Of a stretch of DNA of 64,000 bases, positions 18,243 through 26,274 are shown in pieces. Origin of the DNA: Tenacibaculum sp. (GTDB lineage Bacteria; Bacteroidota; Bacteroidia; Flavobacteriales; Flavobacteriaceae); assembly GCA_022448525.1 (NCBI GenBank), contig JAKVCX010000001.1, forward strand, positions 1 through 64,000, in the 5' to 3' direction. Under the pieces are notes generated by a model. It saw only the letters and a program-made list of their open reading frames with translations, was not told the origin of the DNA and searched no databases. Made by a program: the position numbers and the translations under genes. Within the stretch, counting starts at the first letter, position 1; each line of letters starts with the position of its first letter.

Positions 18243-18860
18243 TTGGGACTATTTATACCAACATATTTTTCTCCAATTAGTCAGTACGCCTTTATTAATA
18301 AAACTAATGAAGTCATATTTGAGTTAGAAGATAATTTTCAAAAACAAACGTATCGAAACAGATGTTATATATATGGCGCTAATGGAAAATTATCCTTAAA
18401 TATTCCAGTAAAACATACCAAAACTGACGGTAGAAAAAAAACAAAGGATACACTTGTAGAAAACAACTTTCCTTGGCAGGACCAACACTATAAATCGTTA
18501 AAAAGCGCCTATCAATCTTCGCCATTTTTTGAATTCTTTGAAGATGACTTAGCAGTACTATTTAACAAAAAATACGTATATTTAGTTGATTTAAATATTG
18601 ATACGTACTTATTTGTTACCGATGCTTTACAACTTTCGCAAAGCTATTCTAAAACTAAAGAGTACGAAATATCACCGGTAGTAAACGATTATAGGGATTT
18701 TTCAGTTGCTAAAAATGGTAATATATCAATAGAAATGGACAAATACACTCAAATGTTTGACGACAAATTTGGGTTTATTGGTAATTTATCAATTCTTGAT
18801 CTTTTATTTATGGAAGGTCCAAATGCGATAACTTATTTAGAGAGTGTAAAATTATTATAA
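18243..18860 (+). CDS. WbqC-like family protein
   Basis: A 205-residue protein with the WbqC pattern: IPTYFSPISQYAFI at the N-terminus, QTYRNRCYIYGANGKLSLNIPV and the central W-Q-D-Q-H-Y-K-S-L-K-S-A-Y segment. The family is linked to sugar/lipopolysaccharide biosynthesis in some bacteria, but its reaction is not established. The start is TTG, 3 bases after lepB, with the family motif immediately behind it. It is the last gene of the dapB-lepB run before the Crp/Fnr gene. Confidence 0.85.
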   Translation: MGLFIPTYFSPISQYAFINKTNEVIFELEDNFQKQTYRNRCYIYGANGKLSLNIPVKHTKTDGRKKTKDTLVENNFPWQDQHYKSLKSAYQSSPFFEFFEDDLAVLFNKKYVYLVDLNIDTYLFVTDALQLSQSYSKTKEYEISPVVNDYRDFSVAKNGNISIEMDKYTQMFDDKFGFIGNLSILDLLFMEGPNAITYLESVKLL

Positions 18861-18885
18861 TTAGCAATTAAAAAAGCTTATACTT

Positions 18886-19500
18886 ATGCTAGAATCTGCT
18901 TTAATGAGCGAGTTCTGTCGTTTTTATATGAGCAATATTTCTGACGATTCAATTGATTCTTTTGCGAAGATTGTACGTCTTAAAAAACATAAAAACGGGG
19001 AGGTTTTAATAAACAAGGGGACTTCAAAATTTTATATTATTGTTGAGGGAATTGTGGCAAGTTTTTCAAAAAACTCAACGCACGACAGAGAATATATTCG
19101 TACGATACATATACAGAATTACGCATTTACCGACTTATTTTACTTAATTGATGATTTACAATTAGCTCACATCGATTTAGATAATAAAATGCCCGAAGAT
19201 TATTACAAGTGTTTAACCAATTGCACCTTATTAGAAGGAAATTTTAAGGACTTTATGGAACTGAGTACTTCTAACCACGAGATATCTCTTCTTTATAACA
19301 AAATTCAGCAAACCTTAATATTGCAAGTTTTAAAGCGTTTAGACAGACTTTCTCTTCTCGATGCTACTGAGAGATATAAAATATTAAAAGAACGCATACC
19401 GCAGATAGAAAACCTAATTCCTCAATATCAAATAGCAAGTTATTTGAACATAACACCTGTACAATTGAGTAGAATTAGAAAAAAAATGTACTCAGAGTAG
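18886..19500 (+). CDS. Crp/Fnr family transcriptional regulator
   Basis: A 204-residue regulator with an N-terminal cyclic-nucleotide-binding-like beta-barrel (LKKHKNGEVLINKGTSKFYIIVEGIV at about 30-58). A long helix follows, then a C-terminal winged HTH (about 160-204: ERYKILKERIPQIENLIPQYQIASYLNITPVQLSRIRKK). No Cys cluster for an Fe-S centre is seen, and the phosphate-binding cassette of true CRP is missing, so the ligand is unknown. The gene lies 25 bases after the WbqC gene. Confidence 0.87.
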   Translation: MLESALMSEFCRFYMSNISDDSIDSFAKIVRLKKHKNGEVLINKGTSKFYIIVEGIVASFSKNSTHDREYIRTIHIQNYAFTDLFYLIDDLQLAHIDLDNKMPEDYYKCLTNCTLLEGNFKDFMELSTSNHEISLLYNKIQQTLILQVLKRLDRLSLLDATERYKILKERIPQIENLIPQYQIASYLNITPVQLSRIRKKMYSE

Positions 19501-19526
19501 ATTTATAAACATAGGTTTAGCTGTCT

Positions 19527-19618
19527 AACAAGTCTTTTCATATAAATTTGTGAAAGAAATATCCCTATTTCGTTTCCCCTTAAAAAGACTTGTTCACCCC
19601 CTCATAGCAAGTCTTTTT
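19527..19618 (+). other. Overlapping complementary segments with intrinsic terminator (attenuator-like 3' region)
   Basis: AACAAGTCTTTT (19527-19538) is the exact complement of AAAAGACTTGTT (19583-19594). That second segment also forms the terminator stem with CAAGTCTTTTT (19608-19618). The two pairings exclude each other, as in an attenuator. The terminator works for the plus-strand Crp gene and, by symmetry, for the minus-strand flippase gene whose stop lies in the stem. A TAAATTTG box at 19543-19550 could start a transcript of about 60 nt that ends here. Confidence 0.5.
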
Positions 19619-21107
19619 ATCTTTTAAACTTACTTACTAATCCGTTAATTTGTTTTGACACTTTAAATTTAAGCATCAATAGGACGTAAATAACTATTAT
19701 TATAACACTTTTCAATCCTATATTGATGAATGGATCTACTGGAAAGTTAAAAACTTTGAATTCAGGAATACTGAAATTCCAAAAATAAAAACCGAAGAAC
19801 ATTAATGTAATTACACTTAATGCCACTCCTGTTTGTTTTGTTATCGGATTCATTTTAAACTTATAATACACAAACAAAAGCTTGATAGTATTAAAGATAA
19901 AGATCGTGATCAATGTAGCTAACGCCAAACCATCGGTACTCATATTTATCTTTTTGTAAAACAAAACATTCAAGAAATATACCGTTACAGCCGTACCAAC
20001 TCCTAAAGGAAACGTAATTTTATAATATCTTGAATTGGAAATAATTGGACCATTATTTCCAAGAAACATATTATACATTTTTGCAACGGATATTAAAAGA
20101 ACAGCTAAAACCCCATTCTCATATCCTTTCGGCATAATTCGAAACAATTCTTCTATATTACAATTAATCAGCAGAAAAAACAATCCTCCAACTACCAATA
20201 AATTAATACTACTCTTTTTGTATAAATTATGTACTTCTGTAGAATTATTTTCATTTAATGACTTTGAAGTTAATGGTTGTAATATTTGACTTAAAGCTCT
20301 ACTGGGTGCTTCAATAAATGAGCCAATAAAAACTGCTACGGTATAATATGCAGCTGCACTAAATGCTTCTTTCCCTGTTACCATAACTTTATCAATATCT
20401 AAAATAACAGCTCCTGCACTTCCAGCAAAAATTATAAATACAGAATATGCTAAAATCTCCTTGTAGTTTTTTGGTAAACTAACAGTGTACTTAGGGAAAT
20501 AAACTTTAAACGCATACACCATCATAATCAAAGTTCTGATGATATAAAAACCTGTTAGCACAAAAGCAAATTCCGTTTTTGTTATCAATCCAAAAGAAAC
20601 AGCTAATAAAGAAATTAATACTGCCGCTCTGTTATAAAATTCCTTTAAAAAGTTTCCTACTACAGTTTTTAAATGCACTTTAGACCATGCATAAAACACT
20701 TCAAAATAAGCACAGCAAACGGCTACCACATATATAACAATAGTATAATCTGCAATAATCTCGTTTTCTTTAGTTAAAAAATTTTCTACAATAAAATTTT
20801 GAATATTATCCCATAGAAAACCAATTGGCACGGCAACAAATAAAGGTAATATTAACGCCAAAGAAAGAAACTTATCCTTTTCTAATTTATCCTGATAAAC
20901 AGAAAAAAACTTTATAATCGTGTAATGTACACCTAATGCCATTAATGGCATTATTAAATTAGAATATGATAATAATACTGTTACAATTCCATAAAAATCT
21001 TCTCCTAAAATTCCAGGATAGAAAAAAATTGTATTCAGGCCTCCTATTAAGAATCCTAAATAAATTACAATAGTATTTTTAAATGATTGTTTAAATATAA
21101 TCCCCAA
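19617..21107 (-). CDS. Polysaccharide flippase / lipopolysaccharide biosynthesis membrane protein (MOP superfamily)
   Basis: A 496-residue protein made of about 12-14 hydrophobic helices separated by short basic loops, the length and pattern of Wzx/MATE-type oligosaccharide flippases. These move undecaprenyl-linked glycans across the inner membrane. It starts with TTG, 4 bases after the upstream glycosyltransferase stop; no nearby ATG preserves the first helix (TIVIYLGFLIGGLNTIFFYPG). It is the last gene of a four-gene glycan operon. Which glycan it carries is unknown. Confidence 0.87.
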   Translation of the reverse strand: MGIIFKQSFKNTIVIYLGFLIGGLNTIFFYPGILGEDFYGIVTVLLSYSNLIMPLMALGVHYTIIKFFSVYQDKLEKDKFLSLALILPLFVAVPIGFLWDNIQNFIVENFLTKENEIIADYTIVIYVVAVCCAYFEVFYAWSKVHLKTVVGNFLKEFYNRAAVLISLLAVSFGLITKTEFAFVLTGFYIIRTLIMMVYAFKVYFPKYTVSLPKNYKEILAYSVFIIFAGSAGAVILDIDKVMVTGKEAFSAAAYYTVAVFIGSFIEAPSRALSQILQPLTSKSLNENNSTEVHNLYKKSSINLLVVGGLFFLLINCNIEELFRIMPKGYENGVLAVLLISVAKMYNMFLGNNGPIISNSRYYKITFPLGVGTAVTVYFLNVLFYKKINMSTDGLALATLITIFIFNTIKLLFVYYKFKMNPITKQTGVALSVITLMFFGFYFWNFSIPEFKVFNFPVDPFINIGLKSVIIIVIYVLLMLKFKVSKQINGLVSKFKR

Positions 21108-21111
21108 TTCC

Positions 21112-22395
21112 TTATTTTTTACCTAGTTCTTTTATAATCTGTGATAAATCCTTTGTAAGTTCTCTTCTATGATACTTTTCAATATTAGATGACTCTATTT
21201 TTAACTCTCCTAATTTATATTTTCTATAAAGAAATCGAATCTCTTTTTTTAAACCATCTCGATTATCATAATGAAACGTACTTCCAGATTTAGTTTCATT
21301 AAGCACATCGGACAAATCTCCATCTTCAGGCCCAATTGCAATTATTGGTCGTTTAGCTTGTAAATACTCAAACACTTTTCCCGTTACAATTTCTTTAGCA
21401 TTTGGAGTATCGTTCACCACTAATAATAGAACTTGAGATTGTTTTTGATATTGCTTCGCTTCTTTATGAGGAATATAGTCACGATGTAATATATTCTTAA
21501 ATTTATATGGATCAATATCTTCGTTTACAACTTTCTCATCCAATTTTCCTATTAATTGAATTTGTAAATCGTTACTGAATTCTTCATCTTCTTTACACAA
21601 TTCAGCTAATACTTTCCACAACATTTTTGGGTTCCTCGCAGCATTCATAGAACCGATATGTGAAATTGTAAACTTCTCATCTAGAACAATACTTTCTTCT
21701 TCTATTGAATCTGTATCATAACCATTTGTAATTACTTCCATTGAATTCGCTTGATTCTTATATTTTTCTTTAGAAGTTTTACTTACCATAATTACTTTAT
21801 CAGAATTTTTAAACACCTTGTCTTCCTGACGGAAGTGCTTTTTTCTGGCAAGCTTTGTTAATGGTAATAAATGAAAGTAATCAATCCCCGTCCAAGGATC
21901 TCTAAAATCAGCAATCCATTTGATACCAGTTTTCTTTTTCACATGGTATCCAATCATATGTAAACTATGTGGTGGTCCAGTAGTAATTAGAACATCTATA
22001 TTATTTTGCGATAAATACTTCTTAATCTTCTTAACAGAAGGTCTAATCCAAAACATTCTCGCGTCTGGAATAAACAAGTTGGCTCTTATATAAATTAATA
22101 ACCTTGAAAGTAATGACGGATTTTCCTCTAAAAAACCAGCACTATTTTTCACCTTTCTCTTTTTTAATCGAGAAAGTAAACCATTAGGTTCAAAAATTGG
22201 ACATTTAATCACTTCTACTCCATCAGGAATATCACTTTGTAAACTATCATCCAAAATTGGATAATGTGGATTGTCTGCAGTAAAAATTACAGGCTCGATA
22301 CCAAAATCACGTAAATATTTTGTGAACTTTAACCATCGCTGCACACCAGCACCTCCAGCAGGCGGCCAATAATATGTAACAATTAAAACCTTCAA
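21112..22395 (-). CDS. Glycosyltransferase family 4 protein
   Basis: A 427-residue GT-B glycosyltransferase. N-terminal Gly-rich loop and donor/acceptor region: YYWPPAGGAGVQRW. The C-terminal domain has GYDTDSIEE, FTISHIGSMNAARNPK, LIGKLDEKV and the E-x7-E-type region VTGKVFEYLQAKRPIIAIGP. The start is TTG (22395), overlapping the TGA stop of the preceding gene by 2 bases, which indicates translational coupling. The sugar specificity cannot be read from the sequence. Confidence 0.9.
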   Translation of the reverse strand: MKVLIVTYYWPPAGGAGVQRWLKFTKYLRDFGIEPVIFTADNPHYPILDDSLQSDIPDGVEVIKCPIFEPNGLLSRLKKRKVKNSAGFLEENPSLLSRLLIYIRANLFIPDARMFWIRPSVKKIKKYLSQNNIDVLITTGPPHSLHMIGYHVKKKTGIKWIADFRDPWTGIDYFHLLPLTKLARKKHFRQEDKVFKNSDKVIMVSKTSKEKYKNQANSMEVITNGYDTDSIEEESIVLDEKFTISHIGSMNAARNPKMLWKVLAELCKEDEEFSNDLQIQLIGKLDEKVVNEDIDPYKFKNILHRDYIPHKEAKQYQKQSQVLLLVVNDTPNAKEIVTGKVFEYLQAKRPIIAIGPEDGDLSDVLNETKSGSTFHYDNRDGLKKEIRFLYRKYKLGELKIESSNIEKYHRRELTKDLSQIIKELGKK

Positions 22396-23582
22396 ATGAT
22401 TGTTTTATATATTTCTTTTAATTGATTTGACGTTTTATCCCAAGTGAATTCTTCTCTCACAAATTTTTCTCCCTTTTTCCCCATTTCATTTCTTAACTCA
22501 TCATCATTATACAATTCCAATAGTTTATTCGCAAAATCCTCAGCATCTTGCTCTTTATGAACTAATCCTGCTCCCACTCTTTCCAAAAGTTCTTTTTGAG
22601 CTAAAACATCGCTTAACAATAATGCTTTACCCAAACTCATATACTGAAACAACTTGTTTGCATAAGTTGTATCGTGGTGCAGATTTTTATGCAACGGAGA
22701 AACACAAACATCCGCATTTGAAATCCAACACGGAAACGTTTCTTGATTTTGCCAACCTACAAATTTAACATGATTCTGCAAATTATATTTATCAACTAAA
22801 TATACTAGCTTACTATCATTAATTTTACCAATTACTAAAAAAATTATATTCTGAATTTTATCTTGACTTTTGAGTAGATGTAGTGCCTTTATTACAGTTC
22901 TTAATCCTCTTCTCTCTCCTGTATCTCCAAGATATAAAACATTAAACTCATTTTCTCTCTTTTCATAAGGAATAGAAACATCCTTTTTATTGTTATAAAA
23001 GGATTTTCGAATTGTATTTGGAACGACAATTATATCACTTGTTTTTGAAGGAACACGACTTGACAGTTCATTCTTTGCTTCATCTGTAACAACAACAATT
23101 TTATCGGATTTTTTTACGAACTCTTCCTCTTTTTTCTTCCATCGTTTTACAGAAACCAATAACTTTCCGTACAGTTTTTGCATGTACGGATAAAACTTTA
23201 AAATCTCAGGTCTATTTTCATGCAAATCTAAAACAGTCGGAAGTTGATATTTTTTATTTGCTAAAAAACAAGCTTCTGCAATAATCATATCATGAATATG
23301 AATTGCTTCAACGTTATTAGTTTTTATAAAGTGGTTAATTTTATTTTTCATCCTATAACTATACACGGGTACTGTGTACGCCAATGCAGAAAACTTATAA
23401 ATCAAAGTTGTGTTACTGTATCTACGAACATTAATTTCGTTAATTAACTCCTCTGATTTTTCATTAGAATAAGTAAGACAAAATAAAAAGACTTCATGAC
23501 CTTCCTTAATAAGTTCAATAGCCTCATTTTCCACTCTTGGATCAGGAGGGAAAACTTTATCCAAAATCATTCCTATTCTCAT
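22392..23582 (-). CDS. Glycosyltransferase family 4 protein
   Basis: A 396-residue GT-B glycosyltransferase: N-terminal domain with IHIHDMIIAEACFLA and a second domain with VVPNTIRKSF, VLYLGDTGERRGLRT, VKFVGWQNQETF and the C-terminal VSPLHKNLHHDTTYANKLFQYMSLGKALL region. The ATG overlaps the upstream methyltransferase stop (ATGA). It is the second gene of the glycan operon and only distantly like its GT4 neighbour, so the two probably add different sugars. Confidence 0.9.
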   Translation of the reverse strand: MRIGMILDKVFPPDPRVENEAIELIKEGHEVFLFCLTYSNEKSEELINEINVRRYSNTTLIYKFSALAYTVPVYSYRMKNKINHFIKTNNVEAIHIHDMIIAEACFLANKKYQLPTVLDLHENRPEILKFYPYMQKLYGKLLVSVKRWKKKEEEFVKKSDKIVVVTDEAKNELSSRVPSKTSDIIVVPNTIRKSFYNNKKDVSIPYEKRENEFNVLYLGDTGERRGLRTVIKALHLLKSQDKIQNIIFLVIGKINDSKLVYLVDKYNLQNHVKFVGWQNQETFPCWISNADVCVSPLHKNLHHDTTYANKLFQYMSLGKALLLSDVLAQKELLERVGAGLVHKEQDAEDFANKLLELYNDDELRNEMGKKGEKFVREEFTWDKTSNQLKEIYKTII

Positions 23583-24103
23583 TTCACAGATTTTTCAGCA
23601 TAAACTGCGTAATATCTTGGAGTAAATCTTCTCAAGATAGGTCTTATTCCAATTTGTTTCGTCGGGCTAATCCATTTTTCGCTTTGCTTTTTATCCCAAC
23701 CCGATTTTTCTAACAACCAATCAAACTGCCAATCTTCAAATTCATGATAATGTCTATCCCACATATCAGTTTTACTTCTATAAGCTGAAGCAAACCATAA
23801 TTTTAGTGGAACTGTAGTAATCAATTTATCACATTCAATCTCTCTCAAGATATTAAATGGAGCTATTAAATGTTCAAATACTTCAAAAGATGTTACAGCG
23901 TCAACTTTATACTCTTTCACTATTTCTGGCACCATATCAAAATCCTCTCCATTTGTATTAAAAACGGTATAACCTTCGTTCTCCATAATTTCACTAAAAG
24001 GATTTCTCACACCTAAATCTAAAATTGTTGCAGGTGGAGGTAACATCTCTTTTAAAAAATTTAAAGTTTTTGTATATCTGTAGGTAGGTAATTTTGAATA
24101 CAT
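23579..24103 (-). CDS. SAM-dependent methyltransferase-like protein, first gene of the glycan operon
   Basis: About 174 residues from the ATG at 24103. A class I methyltransferase core is visible: ILDLGVRNPFSEIMENEGY (motif I, lacking the usual second Gly), the acidic NTNGEDFDM and DAVTSFEVFEHLIAPFNIL. The C-terminal part is aromatic-rich (WQFDWLLEKSGWDKKQSEKW). The frame continues back to a TTG at 24127, but that codon lies inside a TAGATTTG promoter box, so the ATG at 24103 is preferred. The acceptor is unknown; context suggests a glycan or lipid precursor. Confidence 0.78.
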   Translation of the reverse strand: MYSKLPTYRYTKTLNFLKEMLPPPATILDLGVRNPFSEIMENEGYTVFNTNGEDFDMVPEIVKEYKVDAVTSFEVFEHLIAPFNILREIECDKLITTVPLKLWFASAYRSKTDMWDRHYHEFEDWQFDWLLEKSGWDKKQSEKWISPTKQIGIRPILRRFTPRYYAVYAEKSVK

Positions 24104-24124
24104 TCTTTGAACATTATCGACAAA

Positions 24125-24132
24125 CAAATCTA
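24125..24132 (-). promoter_or_regulatory. -7 box of the glycan operon
   Basis: On the minus strand TAGATTTG fits TAnnTTTG, with the predicted transcript start near 24118, 15 nt before the ATG at 24103. Confidence 0.5.
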
Positions 24133-24173
24133 TACATTCAATTAAGATTATCTAAGTAAATTTTAAGAAAAAT

Positions 24174-24263
24174 AAAAAAGGAACAATAAAATTGTTCCTT
24201 TTTTATATAGAAGTTCTTTATCAATGCGCTTTCCCGAACTGAATTTTCAGTTGTTCCTGTACG
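24174..24263 (-). ncRNA. Candidate small RNA divergent from the first TPR-AraC gene
   Basis: On the minus strand a TAGATTTG box (24277-24270) is followed by about 90 nt. The segment contains a small hairpin (AACTGA/TCAGTT) and ends in a 14-bp stem (24174-24187 with 24191-24204) with TTTTTTATTTTT after it. A terminator between two divergently oriented genes has no other obvious user on this strand. The layout recurs at 26095-26169. No ORF of note is inside. Transcription is untested. Confidence 0.45.
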
Positions 24264-24295
24264 TTACTACAAATCTAATTTTTAAAAGTCTCTTT

Positions 24296-24329
24296 AAAAA
24301 ACTTTATATTGCACATTTTATAAAATGCA
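24296..24329. promoter_or_regulatory. Conserved palindromic element upstream of TPR-AraC gene 1
   Basis: It contains AAAAAACTTTATATT and the perfect 14-bp palindrome CATTTTATAAAATG (24314-24327). Its centre lies 43.5 bases from the minus-strand TAGATTTG box. The same element, at the same distance, precedes the second paralogue (26203-26236). It could serve the divergent small RNA, the AraC gene, or both. Confidence 0.5.
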
Positions 24330-24381
24330 CATACAAAAAGCCCGTTATTGCATTAAACTTTTCTAAAATCCGCCAATAGAA

Positions 24382-26073
24382 TTGAAACTTAAGATTTTTA
24401 TATTTTCTCTATTTATCTTCAACTTGTGTTTTTCTCAAGCTGAAGAAGAATTTCTCAAAAAATTTGAGAAAGTTAGAAATAGCAATTTGGATAGTTTATT
24501 AATCTATTCTTTAGAAGCACAAAAATCAAATTCACTTTGCCATAGACTAATTGGAAAAAATCAAGAGTCATATTACTATTATAAACTCGAGAATTATATA
24601 AAGACTAAAGAAATTATAAACGAATGTTTAACCGAAGTTAATGCACTTCCTTTGAAGAATCAAAAAGACTTGTGCATGATCAAAATGAAAATTAGTTGTT
24701 ACAATCGTTTATTTTGGGTTCACAAAAATTTAAGTGAGTATGAAATCGCCTATCAACAATTGATGAAAATTACTGATTTCATAAATACCATAAACCACAA
24801 AGATTTTGACGGCTTTAATACCTTATTGACTATTTCTATTTGTAAAGCATTAATTAAAAAAGAACTTCGACTTGAAGAAGACGCTGTGGAAATATTACAT
24901 GACTTAAGAAATAAAATTTCTCTTAGAAAAGAGGAATTAAAAGACACCATAGCGTATAATCGACTACTAAAAATTAAAGCTCATACTTATAATCTTCTGG
25001 GTAAAACCTATATCACACTCAACCAAAAAAACAATAATCCTATTTTACTTGATTCTTCTGATCTTTATTTTAGAAAAGCTTATGAAACTAGTAAAGGATT
25101 TATTCCACAACATTCTGACTCAGAATTAATGTATGCTTTAAGAAAAACTGAAGTTTTAATAGCTAAAAAGAATTATAGTGAAGCATTAAACTTAATTAAT
25201 ACTTATGCTGACTTTGGTAAAAATAGTAGTACTGATAAATATGAACATCGAAATAAAGCAATTTGCTTTGATCAATTAAATGAATCTGACTCTGCTATTT
25301 TCTATTCATCTAAGTTACTACAGAATAGTTCTCTACAAAAAAGCTCATTAATTTCAGCTTATAATATTCTTTCTCAACAGTATTTGAATAAAAGTCAGTT
25401 AGACAGTGCTTTTAAATACTCAAAGCTCACTTTAAAAGAGTTCAATTTAGCCAAGGAAAATCGACAAAAGACTTATCAATTATTATATGATAATGACATT
25501 GAAAAAATAAAGGAACTCAATGCATCAATTCTTAAAAAAGAACAAAATAGAAATAGAACTACAACTGTTTTTTATGGCATTATTCTCTTGGGAATTTCTT
25601 CATTCTTTTTAGTAAAAAGAAAAAAATATCTGAAAGAAATTTCCGAGAAAAATGTTGAATTAGAAAAACAACTATCAATTCCGGAGGAAAAAGAAGAAAA
25701 AACTAAAAACTACAATATAGAGCCAGAATTAGAAAAGAAAATATTGAGTACTATAGAAGAAATTGAAGCGAATCATGATTATACCGCTCATGATTTTTCT
25801 ATCAATACAATTGCAAAGATGGCGAAAACAAATTCTACCTATATTTCGTTTGTTTTTAATAAGCATCATGAAGCAACTTTTAAACAGTATTACACAAAGA
25901 AAAAAATCGCTTATGCTGTTGATTTATTAAAGAACGATAATGCCTATGCAAAATTTTCAATTGAAGGTTTAGCTAATGAAGTAGGTTATACAAGCGCATC
26001 TTCTTTTACACGAGCTTTTAAGAAAGAAATGAACGTAACACCTTCCATTTACATAAAAGAATTACAAGATTAA
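24382..26073 (+). CDS. TPR-transmembrane-AraC family regulator, paralogue 1
   Basis: A 563-residue protein starting with TTG. The codon choice is supported by the signal peptide that follows (IFIFSLFIFNLCFSQ). Residues 20-385 are helical repeats of TPR type, predicted periplasmic. One membrane helix follows at about 393-411, then a short coiled coil and a cytoplasmic AraC-type double HTH (about 452-563, with ESYxxYY-like repeats before and IEGLANEVGYTSASSFTRAFKKEMNVTP near the end). This one-component architecture senses an envelope signal and binds DNA directly; the ligand is unknown. The second paralogue lies 200 bases downstream in tandem. Confidence 0.88.
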   Translation: MKLKIFIFSLFIFNLCFSQAEEEFLKKFEKVRNSNLDSLLIYSLEAQKSNSLCHRLIGKNQESYYYYKLENYIKTKEIINECLTEVNALPLKNQKDLCMIKMKISCYNRLFWVHKNLSEYEIAYQQLMKITDFINTINHKDFDGFNTLLTISICKALIKKELRLEEDAVEILHDLRNKISLRKEELKDTIAYNRLLKIKAHTYNLLGKTYITLNQKNNNPILLDSSDLYFRKAYETSKGFIPQHSDSELMYALRKTEVLIAKKNYSEALNLINTYADFGKNSSTDKYEHRNKAICFDQLNESDSAIFYSSKLLQNSSLQKSSLISAYNILSQQYLNKSQLDSAFKYSKLTLKEFNLAKENRQKTYQLLYDNDIEKIKELNASILKKEQNRNRTTTVFYGIILLGISSFFLVKRKKYLKEISEKNVELEKQLSIPEEKEEKTKNYNIEPELEKKILSTIEEIEANHDYTAHDFSINTIAKMAKTNSTYISFVFNKHHEATFKQYYTKKKIAYAVDLLKNDNAYAKFSIEGLANEVGYTSASSFTRAFKKEMNVTPSIYIKELQD

Positions 26074-26094
26074 TTAAAATAAAATTCAAGACAT

Positions 26095-26169
26095 AAAAAA
26101 AGGAACCTTAAGTTCCCTTTTTAAAGCTTTCCTTTTATAGAAATATTCTCCCGTCCTTATTTCCCCATA
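26095..26169 (-). ncRNA. Candidate small RNA divergent from the second TPR-AraC gene
   Basis: On the minus strand a TAGCTTTG box (26183-26176) is followed by about 75 nt, ending in a GGGAAC-TTAA-GGTTCC-type stem with a seven-T run (26101-26095). Parts align with the candidate at 24174-24263 (GGGAAA/GGGAGAA, TTTCTATA, the terminator stem). The plus-strand T-run of the same hairpin is shorter and may also end the upstream AraC mRNA, which is the main alternative explanation. Confidence 0.42.
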
Positions 26170-26202
26170 GCCTTACAAAGCTATAAATGCTTTGGCTGTA
26201 AA

Positions 26203-26236
26203 AAAAACTTTATATTCGACATTTTATAAAAAGCAA
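26203..26236. promoter_or_regulatory. Conserved palindromic element upstream of TPR-AraC gene 2
   Basis: Second copy of the element at 24296-24329: AAAAAACTTTATATT followed by CATTTTATAAAAAG (26220-26233, 13 of 14 bases as in copy 1). The palindrome centre is again 43.5 bases from the minus-strand -7 box. Confidence 0.5.
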
Positions 26237-26274
26237 AGTAATTTAATCTTACAATTCGTAATCCCTAAGTAATT

